A DNA stretch of 49,841 bases from Desulfobacterales bacterium (GTDB lineage: Bacteria > Desulfobacterota > Desulfobacteria > Desulfobacterales > JAUYIZ01): assembly GCA_030688615.1 (NCBI GenBank), contig JAUYIZ010000008.1:1-49841 (forward strand), read 5' to 3'. This document shows positions 26,128 to 34,159 of this stretch, piece by piece; the first letter of the stretch is position 1; the number at the start of each line of letters is the position of its first letter. Both the position numbers and the translations under genes were made by a program. Below the pieces are notes generated by a model. It did not search any database. It had not been told where the DNA came from and worked only from the letters and a program-made list of their open reading frames with translations.

Positions 26128-26624
26128 GATGGAACGTAAACAGCTATATCAGCCTCTGCCTGATGGGCATTGCCCTCGCCGTCATAATCACCGCGTTGGG
26201 GTGGCCCTTTAGAACCGCCCTGTTTCCGATAAGCATCGGCATTGCCGTTATCGTTTTCGCCGCCGTTGAATTGATCCGCAGCTTGTTTTTTGAAAAAGAG
26301 GCGCCGGAGGCTGCCGCAACCGAACCAGCGGACCCGGAAAAGGACGACGAAGTCGACCCGGTCCTTGCCAGGCAGAGAACCTGGAACATTTTCGCCTGGA
26401 TTCTGGGCTTTTGCCTGATGATTCTGCTGCTGGGCTTTCCCGTTGCCGTGCCCCTGCTGGTCTTTACCTATTTAAGGTTTCACGGCAAGGAAAGCTGGGG
26501 CCTGACGCTGCTGCTCACCGCGTTGACCTTCCTGTTTTTTCAGGGTCTTTTTGTCTGGCTGCTGAACACCTTTTTTGCCGAAGGCTGGCTCATCATCGCC
26601 ATCGAAAGGCTGTTGGAATCATGA
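26124..26624 (+). CDS. tctB: Tripartite tricarboxylate transporter, small membrane subunit TctB (system 2)
   Basis: A 166-aa four-helix membrane protein. It starts at GTG 26124, overlapping the tctA stop (GTGA), with AGGAGG 6 bases upstream inside tctA; the frame is open upstream, but that part lies in tctA. Helices are at about 8-25, 30-50, 90-125 and 130-155, with an acidic linker (about 55-85) rich in Glu/Asp/Ala. It is the last gene of the copy A operon; no clear terminator follows, only 60 AT-rich bases before the next promoter. Confidence 0.85.
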   Translation: MRWNVNSYISLCLMGIALAVIITALGWPFRTALFPISIGIAVIVFAAVELIRSLFFEKEAPEAAATEPADPEKDDEVDPVLARQRTWNIFAWILGFCLMILLLGFPVAVPLLVFTYLRFHGKESWGLTLLLTALTFLFFQGLFVWLLNTFFAEGWLIIAIERLLES

Positions 26625-26687
26625 TAAAAGATTCCTATATTATCATCATCTAAAATAAAATCCTGCTGATTTGGATAATTTTTTCTC

Positions 26688-26716
26688 TTGACACAGGATC
26701 ATTGACGTTTTAATAT
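26688..26716 (+). promoter_or_regulatory. Strong sigma-70 promoter of the arsR-rhodanese gene
   Basis: TTGACA, exactly 17 bases, TAATAT, 40 bases before the start at 26756. The -10 box abuts the palindromic operator that follows. Confidence 0.75.
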
Positions 26717-26719
26717 TGT

Positions 26720-26739
26720 ATTCAATTAATTTAATGAAT
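26720..26739 (+). promoter_or_regulatory. Probable ArsR-family operator, autoregulatory
   Basis: A 20-bp imperfect palindrome with arms ATTCA and TGAAT around an AT-rich centre lies 4 bases downstream of the -10 box, at the expected transcription start. ArsR repressors typically bind such ATTCA/TGAAT dyads, so the regulator probably controls its own operon (inference). Confidence 0.55.
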
Positions 26740-26755
26740 AGTATAAAAATTGAAT

Positions 26756-27436
26756 ATGAAAAATCCAAACAGACGTTTTAAAGACGAAATCTATGAGCAA
26801 TTCTCTCGAATCGGGAAGGCGGTCTCAAGCCCAAAGCGTTTGGAGCTCTTGGATATCCTTTGCCAAGGGGAAAGAACGGTCGAAGCGCTTGCTAAAGAAA
26901 CCGGTCTGACCGTGGCTAATGCCTCCCAGCACCTGCAGGTATTACGTGCTGACCGCCTGGTTGAGACAGAGAAGATGGGGTTGCATGTAACCTATCGACT
27001 CGCTGATCAGATGGTCTGTGAATTCTTCCTGTCCATGCGTGTACTTGCCGAAAATAGGTTGGCCGAAGTTGAGCAGATCAAGCGACAATTCTTGGCGGGA
27101 AGAGAGGGGATGGAACCGGTAGATCGAGACGCGTTGCTGAAGCGTGTCCGTGAAGGATCTGTGACCGTCCTGGATGTGCGCCCGCCTGAAGAGTACAAAG
27201 CAGGACATATCCCAGGGGCCGTATCCATTCCCTTAAAGGAACTGGAACTTCGCCTGTCGGTTCTGCCGTCGGACCAGGATGTCGTAGCATACTGTAGAGG
27301 CCCTTACTGCGTGCTATCTATCCAGGCCGTTGAGATTCTGCGCGCAAATGGATTCCATGCGGTGCGCCTTGAAGAAGGAATCCAGGACTGGCGGGCTAAG
27401 GGATTTTCAGTTGCCGTGGGCAATGAAGTGAAATAG
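26756..27436 (+). CDS. ArsR-family transcriptional regulator with C-terminal rhodanese domain
   Basis: 226 aa from ATG 26756. Residues 10-100 form a winged helix-turn-helix (SSPKRLELLDIL, recognition helix VANASQHLQVLR). Residues 122-222 form a rhodanese domain: VLDVRPPEEYKAGHIPGAVSIP and active-site loop C180-R-G-P-Y-C185. Such fusions sense or handle reactive sulfur or oxyanions; C36 and C88 in the DNA-binding part could take part in thiol sensing, but their spacing does not simply match BigR/SqrR. It heads an operon with selD, a TSUP exporter, an RND pump and a DUF2892 protein; TSUP and DUF2892 proteins are typical of sulfide/sulfite stress operons. Autoregulation is likely from the operator in its promoter. 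Confidence 0.88.
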   Translation: MKNPNRRFKDEIYEQFSRIGKAVSSPKRLELLDILCQGERTVEALAKETGLTVANASQHLQVLRADRLVETEKMGLHVTYRLADQMVCEFFLSMRVLAENRLAEVEQIKRQFLAGREGMEPVDRDALLKRVREGSVTVLDVRPPEEYKAGHIPGAVSIPLKELELRLSVLPSDQDVVAYCRGPYCVLSIQAVEILRANGFHAVRLEEGIQDWRAKGFSVAVGNEVK

Positions 27437-27497
27437 TTCAATTAACTTTATGGTGCGGTTTCCAAGGTATAATTAATAATGATAGGAGAAACGATGT

Positions 27498-28547
27498 ATG
27501 AACTACTTTAAAAAAAAGACTCTCACTGGACTTGCGCGTACCTGCGGTTGAGCGGCAAAAATCGGTCCGGCAGCTTTGTCGGACGCGCTTTCTGGTTTGA
27601 CTCCGCCTTCGGATCCAAACCTTCTGGTAGGCATCGAGACTTCCGATGACGCAGCTGTTTATCGGCTCACAGACGAAATCGCGATGATCCATACCATCGA
27701 TTTTATTACTCCGCCGGTGGACGATCCCTATTGGTTCGGCCAGATATCGGCTGCCAACTCGATCTCGGATGTCTATTCCATGGGCGGCCGTCCGCTAACG
27801 GCGCTGAATGTGGTGATGTTTCCCTCAAAGCACCTGGATATGGGGGTGCTCAAAGAAATTCTTAAAGGCGGCAACGACAAGGTGGTGGAAGCCGGGGCCA
27901 GTCTTGTGGGCGGTCATACCGTGGATGATGAAGAACCCAAGTACGGTCTTTGCGTCAACGGAATCGTCCATCCTAAAAGGGTGATCACCAATGCAGGATC
28001 AAGACCTGGAGACGTCTTAATACTGACGAAACCGCTCGGCACAGGAGTCTTATTCAATGCGGTGCGCTCCGGCCGGATGCCTTATAAGGACTTAGAACGG
28101 GATGTGCTCCCCTCTGTGGCAGCGCTCAACAGGGTGGCCATGGAAACGGCCCTCAGGTTCGAGCTGCATGCATGTACGGACGTTACCGGGTTCGGGATCG
28201 CCGGCCACCTGCTTGAGATGGCCCTTGGCAGCAACTCAAGTATCATTCTGAAATATTCTGATTTACCGCTCTATCCAGGCGTTCTGGATATGTACAGGAA
28301 GGGCGAAACCACCGGGAGCAATCAAACAAATCGCCTGATGACCCAGCCGAAAATGGAGATCCAAACCTCCCTATCCAAGATTGAGGTGGAGGTACTCTAT
28401 GACCCTCAAACCTCGGGTGGGCTTTTGCTCTCGGTACCCGCCAGCCAAGCAGAAGAACTCCTGGCCGCGCTTTCTGCCTCTGGGATCCAATCGGCGGTTC
28501 GGGTGGCTGAAATCGTTGAAGGCCCGCCTAAAATAGTCGTGGCATAG
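27498..28547 (+). CDS. selD: Selenide, water dikinase SelD, selenocysteine-containing (UGA read through)
   Basis: Makes selenophosphate from selenide and ATP, the Se donor for selenocysteine tRNA. The frame starts at ATG 27498 (AGGAG about 10 bases upstream) and passes an in-frame TGA at 27549-27551: TCG-U18-AAKIGP, exactly the catalytic Cys/Sec position, with the essential Lys at K21. Read through, the protein is 349 aa, the normal SelD length; later marks are ETSDDAAVYRL, TIDFITPPVDDPYWFGQISAANSISDVYSMGG and DVTGFGIAGHLLEMA. A stop-based caller would start it wrongly downstream (27576). A suitable stem-loop follows the TGA. Sits 61 bases after the regulator and 3 bases before the TSUP gene. 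Confidence 0.92.
27549..27584 (+). promoter_or_regulatory. UGA-Sec codon and probable bacterial SECIS of selD
   Basis: After the TGA (27549-27551), a stem GTCCG (27565-27569) / CGGAC (27580-27584) closes a 10-nt loop beginning with G. The loop starts 18 nt after the UGA, within the known 16-37 nt range for bacterial SECIS elements. Confidence 0.65.
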
Positions 28548-28550
28548 TCC

Positions 28551-29333
28551 ATGGGAATTTACCTGCTGATCGGCGGACTGGGTGTTGGCACAGGTTTTTT
28601 GTCCGGATTGCTCGGCATTGGTGGCGGCATTGTTATGGCGCCGTTGCTTCTTTACGTGCCGCCTTTATTCGGGCTTGAACCACTGTCCATGAGAATAGTT
28701 GCCGGTTTAACAATCGTGCAGGGTCTTCTGGCATGTATTTCCGGAGCTCTATCCCATCTCCAATTCCATATGGTGTCCGGACGGTTATCTCTGTATATGG
28801 GCATCAGCATTTTCATCGCGGCGATGGCCGGCAGCGCCGGTTCCAGTTATGTATCAAACGAAATCCTGCTCTTTCTCTTGGCTTGCCTTGCTCTAAGCGC
28901 AGCTTTATTGATGTTGCTGCCTGTAAGGAAAGACAGCGAAAAACCTAATGTCGAGCGGCTTAAATTCCAGCGGTGGCGCGCGGTGATAGCGGCCTCCAGC
29001 GTGGGACTGCTGGGAGGATTAGTTGGCCAGGGCGGCTCTTTCATCCTTATACCACTTATGACCTCATTTGTTAAGATCCCCACAAGAATTGCCATCGGCA
29101 GCAACCTTGCAATTGTTCTACTGTCAACAACTGCCGGGTTTATCGGCAAGGCGGCAACGGGCCAGATCGCGTGGATGTTGGCAATTCCTATCGCGCTGAC
29201 TGTGGTACCCGCAACTTACGTGGGAAGCTTGGCAAGTCGGAGGGTGAAGGTTCCAGGACTGAGAAAGGCGCTTGCGGCGCTTATCGCAATTGCGGCGATT
29301 CGGATATGGGTCTCGTTTCTGTTAGCATGGTAA
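28551..29333 (+). CDS. TSUP-family (TauE/SafE) anion exporter
   Basis: A 260-aa, 7-8-helix inner-membrane transporter of the family that exports sulfite, sulfoacetate and related sulfur anions. Duplicated family motifs are visible: GFLSGLLGIGGGIVMAPLL near the N-terminus and VGLLGGLVGQGGSFILIPLM in the second half. It starts 3 bases after selD, so the genes are co-translated. With the rhodanese-type regulator upstream, export of a sulfur or selenium oxyanion such as sulfite is plausible, but the substrate is not proven. Confidence 0.85.
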   Translation: MGIYLLIGGLGVGTGFLSGLLGIGGGIVMAPLLLYVPPLFGLEPLSMRIVAGLTIVQGLLACISGALSHLQFHMVSGRLSLYMGISIFIAAMAGSAGSSYVSNEILLFLLACLALSAALLMLLPVRKDSEKPNVERLKFQRWRAVIAASSVGLLGGLVGQGGSFILIPLMTSFVKIPTRIAIGSNLAIVLLSTTAGFIGKAATGQIAWMLAIPIALTVVPATYVGSLASRRVKVPGLRKALAALIAIAAIRIWVSFLLAW

Positions 29334-29415
29334 TGAGCCTGGTGCAAGGGAGCGAAACTAACCCCATTAAACTCACGACACATCTTGCTACCGACGATGA
29401 GTAGGAGGCTATTCG

Positions 29416-31731
29416 ATGAAGAGGTCATTTCTTGGCGGCTTGACAAATTTTTCTTTAGACCGTCCGAAGACGGTAATCGGGCTGGCCATCATATGTACGG
29501 TGTTTTTCGGCATTCAGTTTCCCCGTATCACTATCGATACGGATCCGGAAAATATGCTCAAAGAAAATCAACCCGATCGGGTGCTCTATAATCGCATCAA
29601 GAAGGATTTCGGCATCCACGACTTGATCGTGGCTGGGATTGTAGATAAAAAGGGCATTTTTAGTTCAGAATCATTAGAACGAGTGGCAAAGGTAACATCG
29701 GAGATCCTCAAGATCAAAGGGGTGATTATCGAGGATGTGGTGAGCCTTACCACTACCGACAACGTCAAGTCGTCGGGCGGGTTGCTCGATATCCACCCCG
29801 TGATGCGGGAAATACCCGGCAATTCAAAAGCTCTTGATCAGCTCCGGCGTGATATTGCCGAAAACCCGTTCCTTTACGAGAAAATCGCCTCGGCTGACGG
29901 TAGTGCTGTCGCCCTGTATATCCCAATTCAGAAGAAGAACATGAGCTATGGGATCGCCAAGCAAATTCAGACCATCCTCGATCGCGAACTCCTTCCCGGG
30001 CAGACCTACCACCTAGCCGGGCTGCCGGTGGCGGAAGACACCTTCGGCCATGAGATGTTCATTCAGATGGCGGTGGTTGCTCCCCTTGCTTTTATGGTGA
30101 TCATGATCCTGGTGTTTTTGTTATTTCGCAAAATTGCATTCCTTTTACCAATAGGCATGGACGCCATGTTCGCGGTAATCTGGGCCATGGGGCTGCTCAT
30201 TGGCACGGGCAATACGGTTCACATCATGAGCTCCATGATCCCGGTTTTCCTGATGCCCATTGCAATCCTCGATGATATACACATCTTGAGCGAGTTTTTT
30301 GATAAATACCGGATACTCGGTGACAAGCGTCGTGCCCTCCTGGAGGGGATGCAGCAGCTTTACCGGCCGATGCTTTTCACTTCATTGACATCCGCGGCCG
30401 GCTTCGCATCCCTCGCTTTGGCCGACATCCCTCCGGTGCGTGTGTTCGGACTTTTTGTTGCCTTCGGCATCATGGCGGCCTGGCTTTTTTCGATGACCAT
30501 GGTCCCGGCGGTCATCAGCCTGATGAGCGAGGAGAAGTTAAAAACGATTGTTTCCAAGGAAAGGGACAGTTCTTCCATCTTCGACCGGATTTTAAAGCCT
30601 ATTGGTCGGCTTGCCTTCTCCCGTGCCCGGACGGTTCTGATCCTTGCTATCGTGGTGGTAGCTGCCGGTATTGCCGGCATCATGCAAATCCGGATAAACG
30701 ACAATCCTGTCAAATGGTTCAAAAAGGGGCATCCGATGCGGGTGGCCGATACCGTCATGAATCGCCTTTTCGGCGGCACCTACATGGCCTACTTGGCGGC
30801 TGAGGGGAAAAATCCGGAGACAATGCAACGGCCGGAAGTTGTTACTTATCTTGATCGAATACAAACGCATCTGGAAAGAAATTCGCTGGTAGGCAAGACC
30901 TCCTCGGTCTCAGATATCGTCAAGCGGATCAACCTGGTATTGCATGACAACAGCAAGGCTTACAATAAAGTTCCGGACACCAGTGAGGCCGTAGGACAGT
31001 TTCTCTTCTTATTCCAATCATCCGGAGATCCGAATGATTTGGATAACTTTGTCGATCGAGAGGCGCGTCAAGCCAATATCTGGATTCAGATGAAAGGCGG
31101 TGACAACCAGCAGATGACCGCGGTCGAGTCCGACCTTGAAAGTTTTGTTAAGACGAACCCGCTTCCCGAGGGTGTTACGCTTCACTGGTCCGGTCTTACC
31201 TACATCAACAAAGTGTGGCAGGATCTCATGGTCTTCGGAATGCTTAAAGCGATTCTGGGCAGCTTCATCGTGGTATTTGTTTTAATGGTAATTGAGTTTC
31301 GATCGCCTATTTTGGGTATCCTGTCGATGGTCCCTTTGTCGGTATCCATTCTCCTTTCTTACGGGCTCATGGGGTGGGTGGGAAAAGACTACGACATGCC
31401 GATTGCCGTCTGTTCCTCTCTTTCCCTGGGATTGGGCATCGACTTCGCCATTCATTTCATTGAAAGATTCCAGACCTATTATGCAAAAACCGGAAATCTC
31501 GATGAGACGAATCGGTATATGTTCGGTGAACCCGGCCGTGCGATTGCCCGCAATGCCATTGTAATCTCCTTGGGATTTCTACCCCTGGTCGCATCATCCC
31601 TGACACCGTATGTAACAGTGGGCGCCTTCTTTGCCCTGCTTATGGCATTCAGCACCATATCAACCCTTTTTCTACTCCCGGCGGCACTGCGTGTTGTCGG
31701 GCCAGGTTTTCTGAAAGGAGGTAAATCATGA
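29416..31731 (+). CDS. RND-superfamily (MMPL/SSD-type) transporter
   Basis: A 771-aa inner-membrane protein with two repeats, each with one helix, a large periplasmic loop and five more helices. Repeat 1: helix 15-35, loop to about 200, helices 205-370 (VFLMPIAILDDIHILSEF holds the mid-membrane Asp pair). Repeat 2: helix 410-430, loop to about 600, then LSLGLGIDFAIHFIERF with the second membrane Asp. It belongs to the hopanoid/lipid-exporter-like subgroup usually linked with a LolA-like protein and an outer-membrane protein, as here. GTAGGAGG precedes the ATG. The last four bases (ATGA) overlap the DUF2892 gene. Probably moves a lipid or hydrophobic compound from the inner membrane outward (inference). 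Confidence 0.85.
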   Translation: MKRSFLGGLTNFSLDRPKTVIGLAIICTVFFGIQFPRITIDTDPENMLKENQPDRVLYNRIKKDFGIHDLIVAGIVDKKGIFSSESLERVAKVTSEILKIKGVIIEDVVSLTTTDNVKSSGGLLDIHPVMREIPGNSKALDQLRRDIAENPFLYEKIASADGSAVALYIPIQKKNMSYGIAKQIQTILDRELLPGQTYHLAGLPVAEDTFGHEMFIQMAVVAPLAFMVIMILVFLLFRKIAFLLPIGMDAMFAVIWAMGLLIGTGNTVHIMSSMIPVFLMPIAILDDIHILSEFFDKYRILGDKRRALLEGMQQLYRPMLFTSLTSAAGFASLALADIPPVRVFGLFVAFGIMAAWLFSMTMVPAVISLMSEEKLKTIVSKERDSSSIFDRILKPIGRLAFSRARTVLILAIVVVAAGIAGIMQIRINDNPVKWFKKGHPMRVADTVMNRLFGGTYMAYLAAEGKNPETMQRPEVVTYLDRIQTHLERNSLVGKTSSVSDIVKRINLVLHDNSKAYNKVPDTSEAVGQFLFLFQSSGDPNDLDNFVDREARQANIWIQMKGGDNQQMTAVESDLESFVKTNPLPEGVTLHWSGLTYINKVWQDLMVFGMLKAILGSFIVVFVLMVIEFRSPILGILSMVPLSVSILLSYGLMGWVGKDYDMPIAVCSSLSLGLGIDFAIHFIERFQTYYAKTGNLDETNRYMFGEPGRAIARNAIVISLGFLPLVASSLTPYVTVGAFFALLMAFSTISTLFLLPAALRVVGPGFLKGGKS

Positions 31732-31955
31732 TACTGGAACAAACGCTTCGAGGCATAGCAGGGACATTTGTATTAATCTCATTGCTACTGGCCTATTTAC
31801 ATTCGCCTTGGTGGCTTCTTTTTACAACTGTCATGGGGCTAAACCTTTTGCAATCTGCCTTCTCAAATTGGTGACCTATGAAATTTATACTTCGCCAGTT
31901 TGGCATGAAGAGTTGTGAAGAGGAGATTGAGACTCTGAAAAGTGGGGGTGTTTAA
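31728..31955 (+). CDS. DUF2892 (YgaP-type membrane domain) protein, probable selenoprotein
   Basis: Missed by simple gene callers. It starts at ATG 31728 (AAAGGAGG upstream, 4-base overlap with the RND gene). The first 48 residues form one or two membrane helices and match the DUF2892 pattern (SPWWLLFTTVMGLNLLQSAF). At 31872 an in-frame TGA falls exactly where the family has the cysteine of its FCP motif: SNW-U49-PMKFILRQFGMKSC; reading on gives a normal family C-terminus, 75 aa in all, ending at TAA 31953-31955. The TAA overlaps the next start. A SECIS-like hairpin follows and selD is in the same operon. Alternative: a truncated 48-aa protein. In YgaP this domain is fused to rhodanese; here the rhodanese is on the operon's regulator. 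Confidence 0.75.
31872..31910 (+). promoter_or_regulatory. UGA-Sec codon and probable bacterial SECIS in the DUF2892 gene
   Basis: After TGA 31872-31874, a stem CTTC-GCC (31890-31896) pairs with GGC-AT-GAAG (31902-31910, 2-base bulge), closing the 5-nt loop AGTTT. The loop begins 22 nt after the UGA and has G among its first two bases, both expected of bacterial SECIS elements. Confidence 0.6.
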
Positions 31956-32800
31956 TGAAAATGAAAAGGACAATCTTGGGCGCAGCGGCAATGACGCTTC
32001 TGATTGGTTGTCTTGTTTTCGCCAAAGAAGCAACAGGGAAGGCCGAGCAGCTCAGCCCAGTCCGGATCATCGAGAACTCTCAGCTTGCATTCTACTATCA
32101 GGGTGACGATTTAAAGGCCCAGGTGGTTATGGAACTCATTGCCCCGGGCGGCGGCAAGCGAACGCGTGTCATGACCATGCTCCGGCGCAACGAAACAGAA
32201 GGGGGAAACCAAAAATATTTCATCTATTTCCACAAGCCCGGGGATGTGCGCAGAATGACATTCATGGTCTGGAAATATCCTGCAAAAGAGGATGAACGCT
32301 GGATATTCGTCCCTGCCGTAGATTTGATCAAGCGGATTGCGGCCGACGACAAGCGTTCCAGTTTCGTGGGATCGGATTTTACCTATGAAGATGTGTCGGG
32401 CCGCGATGTGGCCTCGGACGTCCATCGCCTCCTGCGCACGGAAAAACTCGAAAATCTGGACTGTTACGTGATTGGCAGCATCCCTGAAGAGCCTGCCGGG
32501 TACACAAAGCGCCTTTCCTGGATCGACAAAAAGACCTTTCTCCCATTGAAGGAGGAATATTACGACGCTCAGAACGAACTTTTCCGGCTATTTACAGCCG
32601 ATAAGATTAAGGATATCAAAGCCGGGAAAGGGGCCGCCGGCAAGGCCTTTCCGACGGTAATGCGCCGAACCATGAAGAACCTGAAAACCGGACACCGTAC
32701 GGAAGTCGTTTACACGTCGGTCTCATACAATCTGGGGTTGAAGGATAAAGATTTCAGCGAACGGCACATGCGGCGGCCGCCACGTTCATGGATTCGATAG
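31955..32800 (+). CDS. LolA-like outer-membrane lipoprotein-sorting protein
   Basis: A 281-aa exported protein of the LolA-like family that accompanies RND/MMPL exporters (PF17131 type). The N-terminus MKMKRTILGAAAMTLLIG-C19 could be a lipoprotein signal (L-I-G-C) or be cut later at VFA-KE. Family marks are RRNETEGGNQKYFIYFHKPGDVR, FMVWKYPAKEDERWIFVPAV and a DKRSSFVGSDFTYEDVSGRD block. Probably binds a lipid or hydrophobic substrate in the periplasm, carrying it between the RND pump and the outer membrane (inference). Its ATG overlaps the stop of the DUF2892 gene, so its translation may depend on ribosomes passing the UGA. Confidence 0.82.
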   Translation: MKMKRTILGAAAMTLLIGCLVFAKEATGKAEQLSPVRIIENSQLAFYYQGDDLKAQVVMELIAPGGGKRTRVMTMLRRNETEGGNQKYFIYFHKPGDVRRMTFMVWKYPAKEDERWIFVPAVDLIKRIAADDKRSSFVGSDFTYEDVSGRDVASDVHRLLRTEKLENLDCYVIGSIPEEPAGYTKRLSWIDKKTFLPLKEEYYDAQNELFRLFTADKIKDIKAGKGAAGKAFPTVMRRTMKNLKTGHRTEVVYTSVSYNLGLKDKDFSERHMRRPPRSWIR

Positions 32801-32819
32801 GCGGAGGCAATTACTCTGG

Positions 32820-34106
32820 ATGAAGGTCATCAAAAAGATCTCGTCTTTACTGATAGTAGGGATTTTCATACAACCTCCCTATTCGGTTATGGCCCAGGAT
32901 GGAAACGCAGGGAAAAACATCGAGATACACGGATTTCTCCTGGGCGCTAATTCAGTGCGGACGACCGGTGAAAAACCAACCGGCCAAGAAGGGCATGATT
33001 TCCTTCTGGCAGAAGAAAGGGTGCGGTTAGACATGTTCGGATGGATGGAATCCATCGAGGCTTCGGCACGAGTAAAAGGCGATTTTCTTCACGACAATGT
33101 GAGCCGGGAGTTTGATGCGGATCTGCGAGAAGCTTATCTGGACTATCGGACCGGCGATTTCGATTTCCGCCTGGGCAGGCAGATCGTCACCTGGGGCATA
33201 GGGGATCTGATCTTTATTAACGATGTTTTCCCGAAAGACTACGTCTCATTTTTTTCAGGGCGCCCCCTTGAGTACCTCAAGATCGGAAGTGACGCGTTGC
33301 GCACCCGATATTCATCGGAGTTGGCAAATGTTGAATTTTTGGTCATTCCATTCTTTGAACCGAACAATTTGCCCACATCCGAACGTTTTTTATTCCTTGA
33401 TCCATTTTCGGATGTTTCGACCCGTAATGAGCAAGAACCTGAAACCGCCTTTGAAAATACTCAACTGGCTTTGCGGCTCTACCGGAGGATAAAGGACTTC
33501 GATGTTTCGGCCTATGCCTACAGGGGTTTCTGGTTGTCACCCAATATGAAGCCCGATGACGTCGCTTCGCCCAGCCAGGTGATCGTTTTCTATCCCGAAC
33601 TTTCCGTCTATGGATTGAGCGCCCAGGGAGGCGCTCTAAATGGAATTGTCAGTTTTGAAACAGGCTATTATCAATCAAGGCAAGATCAGGGAGGCAAAGA
33701 TCCCTTTATTTCAAACTCCCAAATCCGTATCCTCATCGGATACCAGCGTCAGGTATGGGAGGATTTCACTGTGAGTGTCCAATACTACGGAGAATATATG
33801 ACCCAATACGATGAGTATATTGAAAGCCTCCCAGAGGGGGCGCCTTTGCTGGACGAGTATAGGGATCTCGTCACTGTCCGACTCACCCAGCTATTGATGC
33901 GCCAGACGCTGGAACTTTCTTTTTTTGCGTTTTACAGCCGGAGCGATGAGGACTATATGATCATCCCCAAAGTAAAATACAACTTCACCGATGAGCTGTC
34001 CGCATTGTTGGGGGCAAACATTTTCGGCGGACCGAAAGATGCTCCTAATTTTGGACGGTTCGATAAAGACGACAATATTTTTGCGCTGATAAAATATGCA
34101 TTTTAG
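32820..34106 (+). CDS. Outer-membrane beta-barrel protein (DUF1302-like) of the RND cluster
   Basis: A 428-aa exported protein: signal peptide to about residue 25 (SVMA-QDG), then many amphipathic strands (FDFRLGRQIVTWGIGDLIFINDVFPKDY), ending in Phe, the usual signal for outer-membrane barrel insertion. The RLGRQ...WG...D motif is typical of DUF1302-like proteins found with RND/LolA-like sets. Probably the outer-membrane partner in the export of a hydrophobic compound (inference). Last gene of the operon; a weak hairpin with a T-run (34137-34157) may terminate both this and the convergent MFS gene. Confidence 0.78.
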   Translation: MKVIKKISSLLIVGIFIQPPYSVMAQDGNAGKNIEIHGFLLGANSVRTTGEKPTGQEGHDFLLAEERVRLDMFGWMESIEASARVKGDFLHDNVSREFDADLREAYLDYRTGDFDFRLGRQIVTWGIGDLIFINDVFPKDYVSFFSGRPLEYLKIGSDALRTRYSSELANVEFLVIPFFEPNNLPTSERFLFLDPFSDVSTRNEQEPETAFENTQLALRLYRRIKDFDVSAYAYRGFWLSPNMKPDDVASPSQVIVFYPELSVYGLSAQGGALNGIVSFETGYYQSRQDQGGKDPFISNSQIRILIGYQRQVWEDFTVSVQYYGEYMTQYDEYIESLPEGAPLLDEYRDLVTVRLTQLLMRQTLELSFFAFYSRSDEDYMIIPKVKYNFTDELSALLGANIFGGPKDAPNFGRFDKDDNIFALIKYAF

Positions 34107-34159
34107 GCAGGTTTATCCGATGGCCTTTAACAGGGCGCCTCAAAAATTTTAGGGCTTTT

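Noticed and set aside
31728-31874. Calling the DUF2892 gene a 48-aa protein ending at TGA
   Set aside because: The frame beyond the TGA matches the family C-terminus, a SECIS-like stem follows, selD is in the operon and the full frame ends exactly at the next start codon; Sec insertion explains more.
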